The position numbers were made by a program, and so were the translations under genes. A model generated the notes under the pieces. That model was not told the DNA's origin, ran no database searches, and saw nothing but the letters and a program-made list of their open reading frames with translations. Shown here in pieces: positions 45,230-55,639 of a stretch of 64,000 nt of DNA. Each line of letters opens with the position of its first letter. Position 1 is the stretch's first letter. This stretch comes from Suillus spraguei (lineage: Eukaryota; Basidiomycota; Agaricomycetes; Boletales; Suillaceae). Location: assembly GCA_016800925.1 (NCBI GenBank), contig JABCPU010000037.1:124001-188000 (forward strand), read 5' to 3'.

Positions 45230-46662
45230 ATGGATGATAGCTTTGCAGTCCAGCAGCTGCTTCTCGACAAAGACGAGGCTGAACATTTCGATGACGATGA
45301 GAGACTTATGGTGCTTGCTGCTGCTATCATTGCCGGGAGTGAGGTATCACGACAAGAGCGCATTGACACTCGGCACCCACATCGTTTGTACCTTTGCCGA
45401 CCCCAACTACTTCCAAATCCTCGTATCAACACCCCATGGAAGGTGCTATACGATAGTCAACATGATAGAGTCTTCATCACTACAATGGGCGTTGATGTGC
45501 CCACCTTCTCCTCACTACTTACTGCAGGCTTTGCGCAAGCCTGGTATGAGACACCAATACCTCGTGAGGATGTCTCTGCGCACGGAACTCCAAGGATAGA
45601 TAAACGCTCCCTTGATGCTGCAGGGGCACTTGGGCTTGCGCTACATTATCTCAACTCTACTATGCATGCCATTAGCCTCCAGCAGATCTTCGCTATCATC
45701 CCCAGTACTGTCACGCGATATCTTCACTTCGGTCTTGGTCTTCTCTTACACACCCTTCGCACTCTACCTGAAGCCAAAATTCAATGGCCTGGAGGCCTGG
45801 ATTTTGAGCGCTGTAGCGCACTTGTTGTGGCGCGTCACCCCAGACTTGGAGGGGCATTCGGTAGTATTGACGACCTTAAACTACCTGTTCAAACCTCCGA
45901 GGATGTTGACATTGAGAATGCCACCTTTAATGGGTGGCTCTCCGAGCACTTTAGCAGTTCTGTGTTAGCTTTTTCAGCTGAAGGTAAGTTCAATCTCGTC
46001 ACTCTAGCCCTGATTAACGACATTACAGGCGTCATTATTGCTGCAAGGTTGAATGCCCCGGGTAGTTGGCACGACTCACGTCTCGCTCATCAGATCTACG
46101 CCTCACTTCGAAACAATACCCCCCCCCAGGCTACTATATCGTCGCTGCCACAGCGTTCCCTCGGGGCAGCAATGACATACAGGGCCGAATCCGCGCACCT
46201 CTTAAACAAGGTCAACGGATTCAAGGCTCACTCGCTGAGATTGACGAGCGGTTAGCATTAAATCGTGAGCTCCTGTCCTACCGGCAGACAGCTGAATGGG
46301 GGATGTGTGGACTTCAAGGTGCTTTTGGAAGATTGCGTGTACCGCTCGAAATCGCTAACAAAGACTCACGGGGGGATCTTATTGAAATTTGTATTCGTTT
46401 GCACAATCTGCGTGCAATTCACGTCGGCATCAATCAAATACGTACGGCGTACCTCAAACAATGGCAGGATACGGTTGATGACATTGCAGTGTGGCAAGAT
46501 TTTGAGAACATGTTGTTTTCAGAGCAGAGGCAGAAAGATCGCGTTACAAGATTCCATGTCATGCTAGAGTACGAGTGGCTTAAGACTTTGATTACAGAAC
46601 TGAACTATGACAAAAATGACATCTATTTCTATCTATATAAGCTGCGCGAGTGCCGTGAGTGA
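45230..46662 (+). pseudogene. PIF/Harbinger transposase, frameshifted and with catalytic Asp replaced
   Basis: Exon 1 is 45230-45983 and exon 2 is 46029-46662, with a 45-bp intron (GTAAGT...TTACAG). The DDE nuclease shows G-S-I-D-D-L-K-L-P-V (first Asp), N-G-W-L, L-N-A-P-G-S-W-H-D-S-R, and R-Q-T-A-E-W-G-M (Glu). Two defects: a run of nine C at 46119-46127 puts the second half in another frame (seven or ten C would restore it), and the segment that I expect to read A-D-T-A-F-P, holding the second catalytic Asp, reads A-A-T-A-F-P. Everything else is open, including a ~180-residue C-terminus ending at 46662. So this is a recently inactivated copy, or partly a sequencing artefact at the C run. 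Confidence 0.85.
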
Positions 46663-46679
46663 GAGAGCACCGGCAGTGG

Positions 46680-46806
46680 AATAGAGGAGAGCAGTTGGGC
46701 CAGGGAATAGAGGAGAGCAGTTGGGCCGAGGAATAGAGGAGAATAGTTAGGCCGAGGAATAGAGGAGAGCAGTTGTGCCGTGGTATAGAGGAGAGCAGTT
46801 GGGCCG
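46680..46806 (+). repeat. 26-bp minisatellite, about five units
   Basis: The units are close to AATAGAGGAGAGCAGTTGGG followed by CCGAGG, directly behind the transposase stop inside the Harbinger element. The third and fourth units have point changes. Confidence 0.85.
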
Positions 46807-47818
46807 GACTCATAGGGTTAGTTAGGGTGGAGGTGCAAAACAACTACTATTCAAGCTGCACAGGTACATTGAAACATAATACTTATCTAAGCTGCTCGAG
46901 TACAAGAACGACAAAGTCTTACCTCATACGCCTGAGAACCTTCAGACTGCTGCACGCGAGTGACACTCTGTGCGATCCCTGGGTGGGCCCGCCACTTTCC
47001 TAAGTCATCACACATATATGCATTCCCTGCGCCATCATAGCGCAACTCGGGAATCGCCTGGCTATGAGATTGGGAGAGAATAGTAGTATCAGACATTGAA
47101 CGGACTCTGAGTGTTTGAGTTACTTACCTTGTGGCTACCGGTACACGACCTTTATATGCTAGAAGTGTATGTTGAGCCGTCGGATGCAAGGGGTGGGCAT
47201 ATTCATAGTAAAAAAATAGTCATGGACCCTGCACTAGTAACAGTGCAACGGGAGCGCGCAAAGCCAAAAGGAAGAGAATACAATGGTGCCGGCTTGATTT
47301 TGACTGTTCAAGAGGAAATTTTCACAGATAGAACGTAAGAAGTGACGGGAAATCGATACTACTAGGTTGCATTGGGCGAGATTGGAGGCACCGGTGGCAT
47401 ACAGGTCAGGTAGGCACTCCATTAGTGGGCACAGAGAACTGGGGATGTCGTGCTGGGCACTTAGAATCACCTAGATAGTGGCGGGAGAGAAATACTTTAG
47501 CGTACTTGACGAAAAGTTGAAACGTACCTCAGTATTACTGCGCGAGGTGCCGCATTGTGTGACATGCATCTCAAGCAAGGCTGATTATGTCAGCGGATAT
47601 CGCTGGCGTTAGTGGCCTAAAACGGATGTAAGTCGTCTGTAAAGTCTATTGGGGGGGGGGTACCCCCCCAATAGAATTAAGGTTTATTGGGGGGTAGATG
47701 ACACATGGTTACGAACTGACTGTAAATGAACACCGGCATCGCGGCACACCTGCCTAATAAGGGTAAATATATGATATGATATTCTAATCAGAATATTTCA
47801 GCCTACGGAAAGTCATCC
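46807..47818. other. Right part of the Harbinger element, no gene recognised
   Basis: Frames of up to 78 codons occur on both strands without motifs. A plus-strand frame at 47111-47338 (V-E-P-S-D-A-R-G-G-H) is the most protein-like but has no support. A lost Myb-like accessory gene would be expected here. Confidence 0.35.
47645..47674. repeat. Poly-G/poly-C perfect palindrome
   Basis: CTATTGGGGGGG is mirrored by CCCCCCCAATAG around GGGTAC. A direct partial repeat, TATTGGGGGG, follows at 47685. It lies in the non-coding right part of the Harbinger element. Confidence 0.8.
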
Positions 47819-47852
47819 AATAACGGGGTTAACCCCTTCCATTCCAGTGACG

Positions 47853-48480
47853 CATATATATACGTAGGATGGTTACCACGACGGTGAGTCAATAAATCCA
47901 GCTTCTATCTGAGACACGTGATTCGTGAGATATGATATGGAATATCGGAAATAAATCTGAGTGGGTATGGTAGCAGGACGGCTTGCTTTTTGTCCTGAAT
48001 ACTATTCTAACCTTCAACAGGTGCTATTTGCAATTAATGCCAGCAGACCTCGAATTTGACTCGACTACTCCCAGTATTTTATGGTGAGACAGAATAACAA
48101 GATCCCTGTAGGTAAGGTGGCCTGGCCCTGGTCAAGTGAGGATGATCGTTGTCTGGACATGGGCACCACGTGTCCCTACCTATATTCAGGGATATTTGAA
48201 GAGCCATATGACAGGTAATGCTTAATTACTGTATACGGACCACTTATAATAGACTCACTCTCAATCGCGCCGTCCTCAACTTAAACCTCCAAGCACCCGT
48301 CCATATAGCCGTGATATTCATCGAAGCCACGACTTCGAGATCCTCGTAAGATCAGCAGTATTACGTGTCATTTTATTCAAGATTTAATGTCGTATTAGCA
48401 CCCGTCATGAATCCCTCTCCTACATGCTAATTTTCCAGACCTCTTGCTATTTACTGAACTGTTTCGTGCTTGGTGTATCC
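47853..48480 (-). repeat. Repeat Y, copy 3, right part
   Basis: This stretch repeats 5590-6210 of copy 1 in reverse orientation, starting exactly at the duplicated ACGCAT target of the LINE. It includes the relic knottin exon. Confidence 0.7.
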
Positions 48481-48554
48481 GCAGGAGTGCTTTGATAATA
48501 GGGTGTCAACTAACAGTTTATTGTTATGCCCAGCCTTCTCATCGCCTTGCGAGT

Positions 48555-49185
48555 TCACTTCTCCCACTCCTTTAATGCACCCTCACATCCGATACTTATA
48601 CGTCGGCAGTGACAGCCATTGCAAGGCTCGGTTAACAACTGCACACTCGCGGTAGAGTACGTCTGCCTTGAGAAGTTCTTCTGGAGCATCTGTACTTTGG
48701 CGGGCATTGCTCTTGAAAAGCGTTGAGAGAAAGGGACGTGCAGCATAGGTTGCATGGCATATGTCATGAATTTCGTGAGAATATGGAGATAGTCGAAGGA
48801 GGATGTACCTGAAGAATCGTTAGTATCTAGGTATTGAAATGAAGCGAGGAATCCTACAGAACAACGACGATCGTAGACGAACGTTGATCGATTCCATCCA
48901 TGAGCTGTATTTAACAGCAGTGCGATGGCATCTGATCTATAGAGTCCGGGACACACAGATACGGCGACGATGTTGAACTTTTGCACCTTGCTGCTGGACA
49001 GTGGAGTCGTCTGTCTTTGGAATTTGCCCACCTGATGGCAGTGCATCGAGGACACGCTGGAGGTGGCAGGTGAAAGCGACTATTTGAAGGGAATGACAGC
49101 CTCCTTGGTGAAAAGTGTAGCCTAGCTGTTGATACTTGTGTGCGAATATGACAGTATTCAGTCTCGTCTCCTTTGCTATGAACAA
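48555..49185 (-). pseudogene. Possible short-chain dehydrogenase C-terminal remnant, copy 2
   Basis: This is the better kept counterpart of 10690-11181. The minus-strand words are V-S-V-C-P-G-L-Y-R-S-D-A-I-A, T-Y-A-M-Q-P-M-L-H, L-L-K-A-D-V-L-Y and a final A-L-K-E-W-E-K. The order resembles, from memory, the C-terminal region of fungal Rossmann-fold dehydrogenases (the P-G-x-x-R-S-D step after the active site). Several frame changes, no catalytic Tyr-Lys visible. Family call tentative. Confidence 0.35.
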
Positions 49186-49828
49186 GCGGGAGCAGAAAGA
49201 ATAGACGGAAGCAGCAGATGTCGGACTGCATTTGTCTGCATTTGCAGGCCCTCATAATAGCACTGTACTTTCTAGTGCACGTCAGGCTGATGAATTTGAT
49301 GAATAAAAGAATGCCAAACATACAGTATGATATACAAAACTCAGTTGTTCCTACAGAGTTGAGGAGAATACGTTGTTTGTGACCCATGCTAGAACGAACA
49401 TCCATAAAACTAGCAGTTGTCAATAGACATGGTGAGCGAGGCTAGCGTATGACTTTTGATGGGAACGGTGTGATAATCAACGAGGGCGCTTGTTGAACCG
49501 CAAGATAAGGATTGACTCCACAGAGACTTGGAATGGAACGGCTGCGCGATAACAGAGAAAGCGACAGAACACGCTACAGTGTTGGTACGGTCAGCTCTCA
49601 AAATCTGCACGAGAATACAACATGGTCACTGCGGCATTGGTATAGATGCAAATTCCTATGCCACCAAATAAAACAGACGCAGAATGTGCGCAAGAGGCTC
49701 ATCGAAAACAAGACTTGCTGTGAAATGGAGAGCAGACTGTAATGAGAAACAGTCTCAGAAGCCTGCACAAGTCAAAAATACGCCTGAATGACACTCCGGA
49801 TGGTATAAGTATAAGTAATGGATCATAA
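49186..49828. other. Degenerate repeat, no gene
   Basis: Part of this (about 49560-49700) repeats 11090-11230 (AGCTCTCAAAATCTGCA words), so it belongs to the same duplicated block as the dehydrogenase relics. Confidence 0.4.
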
Positions 49829-49829
49829 A

Positions 49830-49950
49830 TAGTGCTGTGGGCAGAACTATTGGCAGATGGCAGAATCACGTGATGTCTTACAGATGTAAGACTACTAAAG
49901 TTGAGCTCTGTGTTCGGGATTTTGCGAACACCTCTACTGTATTCCCGCCA
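49830..49950 (+). mobile_element. hAT terminal fragment
   Basis: TAGTGCTGTGGGCAGAACT at 49830 is identical to the left end of the hAT element at 19028, followed by the shared GGCAGATGGCAGAATCA words with a shorter spacer. The other end is absent. It is a relic of a second hAT copy in repeat Y copy 4. Confidence 0.7.
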
Positions 49951-51021
49951 CAAACTATTACTATTTACATGTGGTGCCATTAACCACATTGCACCAACGA
50001 GAAAGCAGAAACATAGCTTACCGTAGCTCATACGGTGTCACACATATATACGGTGCCTTTTGTCTGCCACGCCGGTGAGTCAACAGATCCTGGATGAAAC
50101 TACTCATACTCACCACTGTGCCGTCATTATCTGTTATGGACAACTCTGGCACGCATTTAAAGCCAGAGCAGCACTGATCTTTATCCATCGTGCAATAGTC
50201 GCCAGGCGCAGTGCATTGACTGTCAGCACTGACAATCATAGACACTGTCAAAGCAGCAATAACAGCAAAGACGACTCGGAAGGAGGGACGCATTATTTGT
50301 GTTCTTAGAAACAAATCGGTAGGAAGGAGTCCTTTTATATCATTCTGGGCAGAACTTATAACAGATGACATTTGCCCTGCCAGCAGATAGCTGACGAAAA
50401 TGTGTAAAGTAAGCCTTCGCATCGTGTAACAAGCTACTCATGCGTTGTTCTATCAACTGCGCTGCACCAATGGGACGCAGAAACACTACTCAATGTGGCT
50501 CATCTGATCTCACGCATATATATACGTAGGATGGCTACCACGCCAACGGTGAGTCAATAAATCCTTGATAAAACTACTCGTATTCACATGTACTAAAGCT
50601 TCCACCTGAGACACGTTATTCGTGAGATATGATATGAATATCGGAAATAAATTTGAATGGCTATGGTAGCAGGGCGGCTTGCCTTTTGTGCTGAATACTA
50701 TTCTAGCCTTCAACAGGTGCTATTTGCAATTAATGCCAGCAGACCTCAAATTTGACTCGACTACTCCCAAAATTTTATGGTACGACGGAAGAACAAGATC
50801 CCTGTAGGTAAGGAGGCCTGGTCCTGGTCATCCAAGTGAGGATCGTTGTCTGGACATGGGTGCCACGTTCCCCCACCTATATTAAGGGATATTAGAAGAG
50901 CCATAGGACAGTCAATGCGTAATTACTGTATACGGACCACTTATAATAGACTCACTCTCAATCACGCCGTCCTCAACTTAGGCCTCCAAACACCCGTATA
51001 TATAGCCGTGATATTGATCGA
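49950..51021 (-). repeat. Repeat Y, copy 4 (cut by the LINE at 51022)
   Basis: The minus strand repeats 5690-6800 of copy 1: knottin gene, relic exon (50520-50600) and upstream block. The match stops at 51021 in the middle of GATATTGATCGAAG; the other copies continue with CCACGA. That is the insertion point of the long LINE. Confidence 0.7.
50018..50293 (-). CDS. Knottin-like small secreted protein, copy 4
   Basis: The minus-strand exons are 50293-50114 and 50056-50018, with a 57-bp intron with a GTGAGT donor. The usual GACAG acceptor is mutated to GACAA here, but the next AG, three bases on, keeps the frame and only removes one residue. All six cysteines are present (C-x6-C-x6-C-C-x4-C, then one from exon 2). 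Signal peptide and TATAAAAGG box are as in copy 1. Product ~72 aa. This copy is closest to copy 3 in the mature part. Confidence 0.75.
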   Translation of the reverse strand: MRPSFRVVFAVIAALTVSMIVSADSQCTAPGDYCTMDKDQCCSGFKCVPELSITDNDGTVVSMSSFIQDLLTHRRGRQKAPYICVTPYELR

Positions 51022-51268
51022 AGGCCGTCTGGCGTCTACACAACACAATCGCCGTGAGCGTTGATGTCGAACGCTTCTTGGTCCCTTACCAAGTGGCACC
51101 CCTTCAAGGACCCCGGAAAACATCAACCAACTTTGCGCCCAACGGCGTCAAAGGCGTCAACAACGCCTACCCCGTCCCCTTTCTGCTACCTTTTCCTATT
51201 ACTAGTCTATACACACATAAAGAACGTACTACAAAAACCAAAAAAACAACGAAAATATCGAAAAAACC

Positions 51269-52966
51269 ATGGCTCCAACGCCACCCAAGACTCTCCAAGC
51301 TACCAACCAGTCTGTAATAGCAACTGTAACACCGACCACTAGAGGACGGAAGACTACCGCGAGCAAACCTTTGCTATCCAAAAGTAAAGAAATAGAAAAT
51401 CACTTAACTGACCTAGACATCAGATCCGAAATCAAAAACAGCATTTCCGCTAAAAAACTGCTACTGTCTCATGGACTAGACCTCCCCATCACCTGTAATG
51501 CTATCAAGCAGATAGCACACGCCCTGCTGGAATACAGCATCACAGCGGAAGTGGGAGCTACACACGTCGACATACTCCAATCAATGGCTATACTACTCAT
51601 CGAAGCCGAAAAGAACTTAGACGCTGCAAACCTGATAGAAAAATTCACAAACCTAATACAAGGACCAATCGCGCAACTAGAAGAGAAAGCTACGAGAATC
51701 GAAGAAGCAACAGCAACTCACAAAGAAGCCCTGGAGAATGCGGCGAAAGAGCTGCATGGCACTTTAACTAACTCGTCAGAAAACATTGAGAAAGCAATCC
51801 TAAATGTGACCAAGGCGTCGCAAAACATGCCAAAAGTCACGCAACCTGAAGGGATGCAATCATACGTGAACGCAGTCAAAACTAATGCTCCTCCCCCACT
51901 GACCAAACTCCTAGCTCGCGGAGAAGCACAGGCAAGACAAATACTCCTGGATAGACGCTCGTATGGTGAAATAGACACCTTGCGAGGACTAACTGAAGCG
52001 GAACTCGTCGCCAAAGCGAAACTAACCTTAGAACTTATAGAAAAAGATGGCCTCACCATCCACCAAGGCCTAACGTTTCAATCAGCACGAAGACTCCCTC
52101 ACGGCGGTATCCTATATGAACTCGACTCATCAGAATCAGCAAAATGGCTCAGCATCCCATCCCACAGAGCAAAATTCGCCGTCAACTTCAGGTCAAACAC
52201 CACAATCAAGGACCGGTCATACAATGTTCTGGTCAAGAACGTCCCTACATCCTATGACCCCAGCTCAATACGCACCAACACGGACATCGAAACAAATGGC
52301 GGACTCAAGCCAGGCACCATCACTAAGGCAAAATGGATTAAACCGGTAACCAGACGCAAAGCGAATCAAAGGACAGCACACGTGATCATCACTCTCAAGA
52401 CCAAGGAGAGCGCCAACCAAATCCTCCACTTCGGCATATCGATAGAGGGAAAGAAAGTATTCGGACGCAAACTCCTCCCAGAACCAACGCGATGCCTCAA
52501 ATGCCAATCATATGATGGATCGCACATTGCAGCAGAATGCACTCAAGACCATGATACGTGCGGAACATGCAGTGCACATCATCGCACAGCAACTTGCAAA
52601 GTAGATGATCCTAACTACTACCAATGCGCTAACTGTGATTGCCAGGGTCACGCCTCATGGAGCAGAGATTGCCCATCCTTCATCGACAAGTGGGAAAGCT
52701 TCAAAAACTGATCAGAAGACTCAAAGTACTGCTACTTCCCCACTGAAGACCCTCTCACATGGGAAAAGACAGAACACCACGCCGAGCAATGGACTGAGCC
52801 ACCAAGACAACCAACATGGACCCAACCGGCAACAGACACCAACACCCATGGCAACTATGGACGCCTCCTCACGAAGATACCTCAACCTCAACCTCACCCG
52901 CAACCTCAACCTCCAACTCGACAAACCAATCCGCTTCAAGAACAGCCAAAGCGACGCCAACCATGA
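51269..52966 (+). pseudogene. LINE ORF1 (Gag-like, three zinc knuckles), one premature stop
   Basis: The start ATG has a good context (ACCATGG). A helical, Glu/Lys/Ala-rich middle (residues ~110-190) can form a coiled coil. Three zinc knuckles follow near residues 410-475: C-L-K-C...H...C, C-G-T-C...H...C and C-A-N-C...H...C. A TGA at 52709-52711 ends the frame at 480 codons. Beyond it the same frame continues with Y-F-P-T-E-D-P-L-T-W-E, the usual C-terminal motif of this ORF1 family, to a TGA at 52964. The first stop is therefore a nonsense mutation (CGA expected). The protein would bind the LINE RNA. Confidence 0.85.
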
Positions 52967-53178
52967 GCAAACCCAAACAAGCTCCCAATAGGACTCAACT
53001 CTCAAGCACGCCTTATGGACAACTGGCTCAACTCACAACCAACCAACGAAAACAACCCGGACCTGCACGCGCAATCAAACTCACCTCAGATCTCCTCCGC
53101 CAACACCACACCCTTGTGGTTCCCTTCCTCAACCCCAGACATCAACATCGGTAGCCCCTCACCATCCGACTTTGCATA

Positions 53179-54886
53179 ATGCAGGACAACAGTAACGAAC
53201 ACCCTCTTCACCTTGACTTTAAAATCTGGCAACAAAACTTACGAAAATCTTCTAGCGCCTGGGAGCACATGCTCCGAAACCTTAACCCTGAAAAGTACGA
53301 CCTCGCCTGCATTCAAGAACCATTCCTCAATGCAGTGGGACTCGCGAACGCCTCAAACCTCAGACGATTCTGGGACGTAATATACCCCACCAACCATCAC
53401 TCAAACCCCGAAAGGTCGCAAACCATCCTGCTCGTCAACAAGAAGTTATCCAAGAACAACTGGCACATCATCCCACTTGACACACCCAACATCACGGCCA
53501 TCGAGATTCACGGAGACTTCAGAAAAGTACGTATCTACAATATCTATAACGCCTGCGATCACTCGAGAACACTCCAATTCCTGGAGAAACATATAATCTT
53601 AGAAGAGGCTGCCTCCCGCAACCTCCCCCGCACTAACACTAGAAACAAGAATGACAGAGATAATGCCCACATGATATGGATGGGCGACTTCAACCGTCAC
53701 CATCCCATGTGGGAAATGACCAGCAACTCTCATCTATTCACCGCGGCAAACTTAGACACCACGGGTATACTAATTAATCTCCTCGCAGAATACAACCTCA
53801 TTCAAGCTCTTCCCCCTGGCATCGCTACCCTCGAAGCCTCAAACACGAAAAACCATACCCGACCAGACAACGTCTTCTGCTCAGCCAAAATCGAACAAAT
53901 GTTCACCAAATGTTCTGTAGAGTATCAATTACGCCCTGTTATTACTGACCACTTCCCTATAATAAGCACCCTAGATCTACAGCCAGAACGCATCATCACG
54001 GCCCAGTGGCCGAACTTCAGAGAAGTAGAATGGGACGAGTTCAGAGAAGCCCTTTCATCACACCTTGACACACACCCTCCACCTGCTAATATTCAATCCA
54101 TAGAAGAATTCAAAGTAGCCTTCGCTCACCTCACCCAATCCATCGCCAAAACAGTGGAGGATCACGTCCCGAAGGCCAAGCAGTCACCTTACGCCAAACG
54201 ATGGTGGTCAAATGATCTCGACATTGAATGCAAACAGGTACATAAACTAGGTAAGAAAGCAAGAAAACTACTGGCTTGACGACAAGACCCAATCCATGAC
54301 GAGTTCCGCCTTGCCCACAACCGATTCTCAGAGAGCATCAAGACAGCAAAGAAAGAACACTGGGAGGAATGGCTCGAGGCAATCACACCCAGCAACATAT
54401 GGGATTTCCACTGCTACGCAGCCAGTGACCCGTCAGAACAGATCCATACAAGAATCAAAACGCTAAAAGACCCGAGGGACCCCAATGAAACGAACACCAT
54501 GCAGGACAACGCGAGGAAAAGCGAACTCCTCTACGATGTATTCTTTCGACAACCACCCAAGAATGAACATGTTGAGCCCAATTTCACTTACAATCCTCCT
54601 ATCTGCGAATTCGCTCCAATCACTAACGACCAAATATTCCGCGCCATAGAGAAACTCTCCCCGTACAAAGCCCCAGGACCGAACGGAATCTGTAATTGTG
54701 TATATAAGAAATGTACTGACCTCCTAGTGCCATACATGGGACCCATCTTTCGTGCAACATTCGCACTTGAACACTACCCCGAAGACTGGAAATTGTCGTC
54801 AACGGTAGTCCTACGAAAACCAGGAAGACTGGACTATAGTCTACCGAAAGCTTACCGACCAATAACCCTGCTCGACACCATGGGTA
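53179..54886 (+). pseudogene. LINE ORF2, 5' part: endonuclease and start of reverse transcriptase
   Basis: The AP-endonuclease-like domain has W-Q-Q-N-L-R-K-S, C-I-Q-E-P-F, W-M-G-D-F-N-R-H-H, R-P-D-N-V-F and T-D-H-F-P-I, so all expected active-site words are present. A TGA at 54277-54279 (CGA expected) is the only stop before the transposon. The reverse transcriptase begins with A-P-G-P-N-G-I and A-Y-R-P-I-T-L-L-D-T-M-G and is cut in the following Gly codon by the Plavaka element. It resumes at 62876. Confidence 0.9.
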
Positions 54887-54910
54887 CATCAGGAAAACAT
54901 CGAGTTCCTT
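54887..54910 (+). repeat. Plavaka left terminal inverted repeat
   Basis: 24 bp, an exact inverse of 62850-62873. Subterminal words TTCCTT, CCTTAG and TAAGG are repeated at least ten times between 54905 and 55045, as expected for transposase binding sites. Confidence 0.95.
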
Positions 54911-55374
54911 TTCGGTCCTTAGCTTACTTAAAGTTCCTTAAATTTAATTCTAAGGCTGCTAAGGAGAATAAGGAACTAGTGTGTTCCTTAGCGAAATGTA
55001 TTTTAAGGAGTGAAGTCATTTCAAGGCGGTTAAGGCATCAAAGGCAGTTGTATTTTTGAAAGTAAAATAAGTAAAATAAGGCGCCTGCTGAGCGCCAAAA
55101 AAAAACATGTTATGTATTATGTTAGTGCTTACTTCAATAAGCACTGATAGACGCGCAACACGCCGACAACAACTCGCTCGTCATCTACACATCAATCACA
55201 GAAATCTACAAAATCTAAGAAAAAAACATCATAGTAAGTTTTAATTGATAATCGTCGTGTCAAACATTGCTTACCAGGTGCTAGTGAATCAGATGGCTCC
55301 AAGATCTCGCGTGCAACTGCAATGAAAGACATGCAAGTGGGGAGATGTGGCTGTCCGGGCGGAGGCTGCAATCA

Positions 55375-55441
55375 GAGCTGAGGCGAGGGCAGAAGAAGCG
55401 GAGGCGAGAGCAGAAGAAGCAGAGGCGAGAGCAAACGAGAT
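55375..55441 (+). repeat. 21-bp tandem repeat, three units
   Basis: Units close to GAGGCGAGAGCAGAAGAAGC. On the minus strand they encode an Ala/Ser-rich S-A-L-A-S-A-S tract at the end of the chimeric frame that starts in the RPB1 fragment. Confidence 0.75.
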
Positions 55442-55639
55442 GAAGGCGAGAGTGGGAGAGGGATTATTGTGCTTCAAGTTCTTGAAGAGGGCGGGGGCCG
55501 TTTTTGAAGGAATCGAAACAGAGCGCGTTGCTCGAGCCTCGAGTGACTGTAGACCATGGTGAGTGCGAGTACATCTCAAATTTGATGAGAACTTACCTAT
55601 CATTTGAGCAGGAATCGAGACAGAACGTGTGGCTTGAGC

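Larger units (their letters stand above)
45092..47818. mobile_element. PIF/Harbinger DNA transposon
   Basis: Terminal inverted repeats of ~40 bp begin GGATGACTTTCCGTAGGCTG (45092, inverse ending at 47818). A 3-bp duplication, AAT by this reading, stands at 45089-45091 and 47819-47821; if the end is shifted by one base it could be read as TAA with unequal ends. The 2.7-kb element carries a plus-strand DDE transposase and ~1.1 kb with no recognised second (Myb-like) gene, which complete Harbinger elements normally have. Confidence 0.85.
44837..47852 (-). mobile_element. Truncated LINE (second family), split by a Harbinger element
   Basis: The 3' end is at the left: on the minus strand GGCCCTGCCCCACTGGTCA, ATAAATGAGG and a tail of A/T. 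The target duplication ACGCAT lies next to the tail at about 44834 and at about 47852, and the undisturbed site is seen in repeat Y copy 4 near 50513. Only ~280 bp of LINE sequence surround the Harbinger element; no coding region. Confidence 0.75.

Noticed and set aside
46680..46806. Could the regular repeats be a CRISPR array?
   Set aside because: Units are directly adjacent with no spacers, inside a eukaryotic transposon.
55347..55562. A Glu/Ala/Arg-rich plus-strand frame (A-R-A-E-E-A-E) that looks like a coiled-coil protein.
   Set aside because: It is the complement of the 21-bp repeat at the end of the RPB1-derived frame; no start context or homologue, repeat-made.
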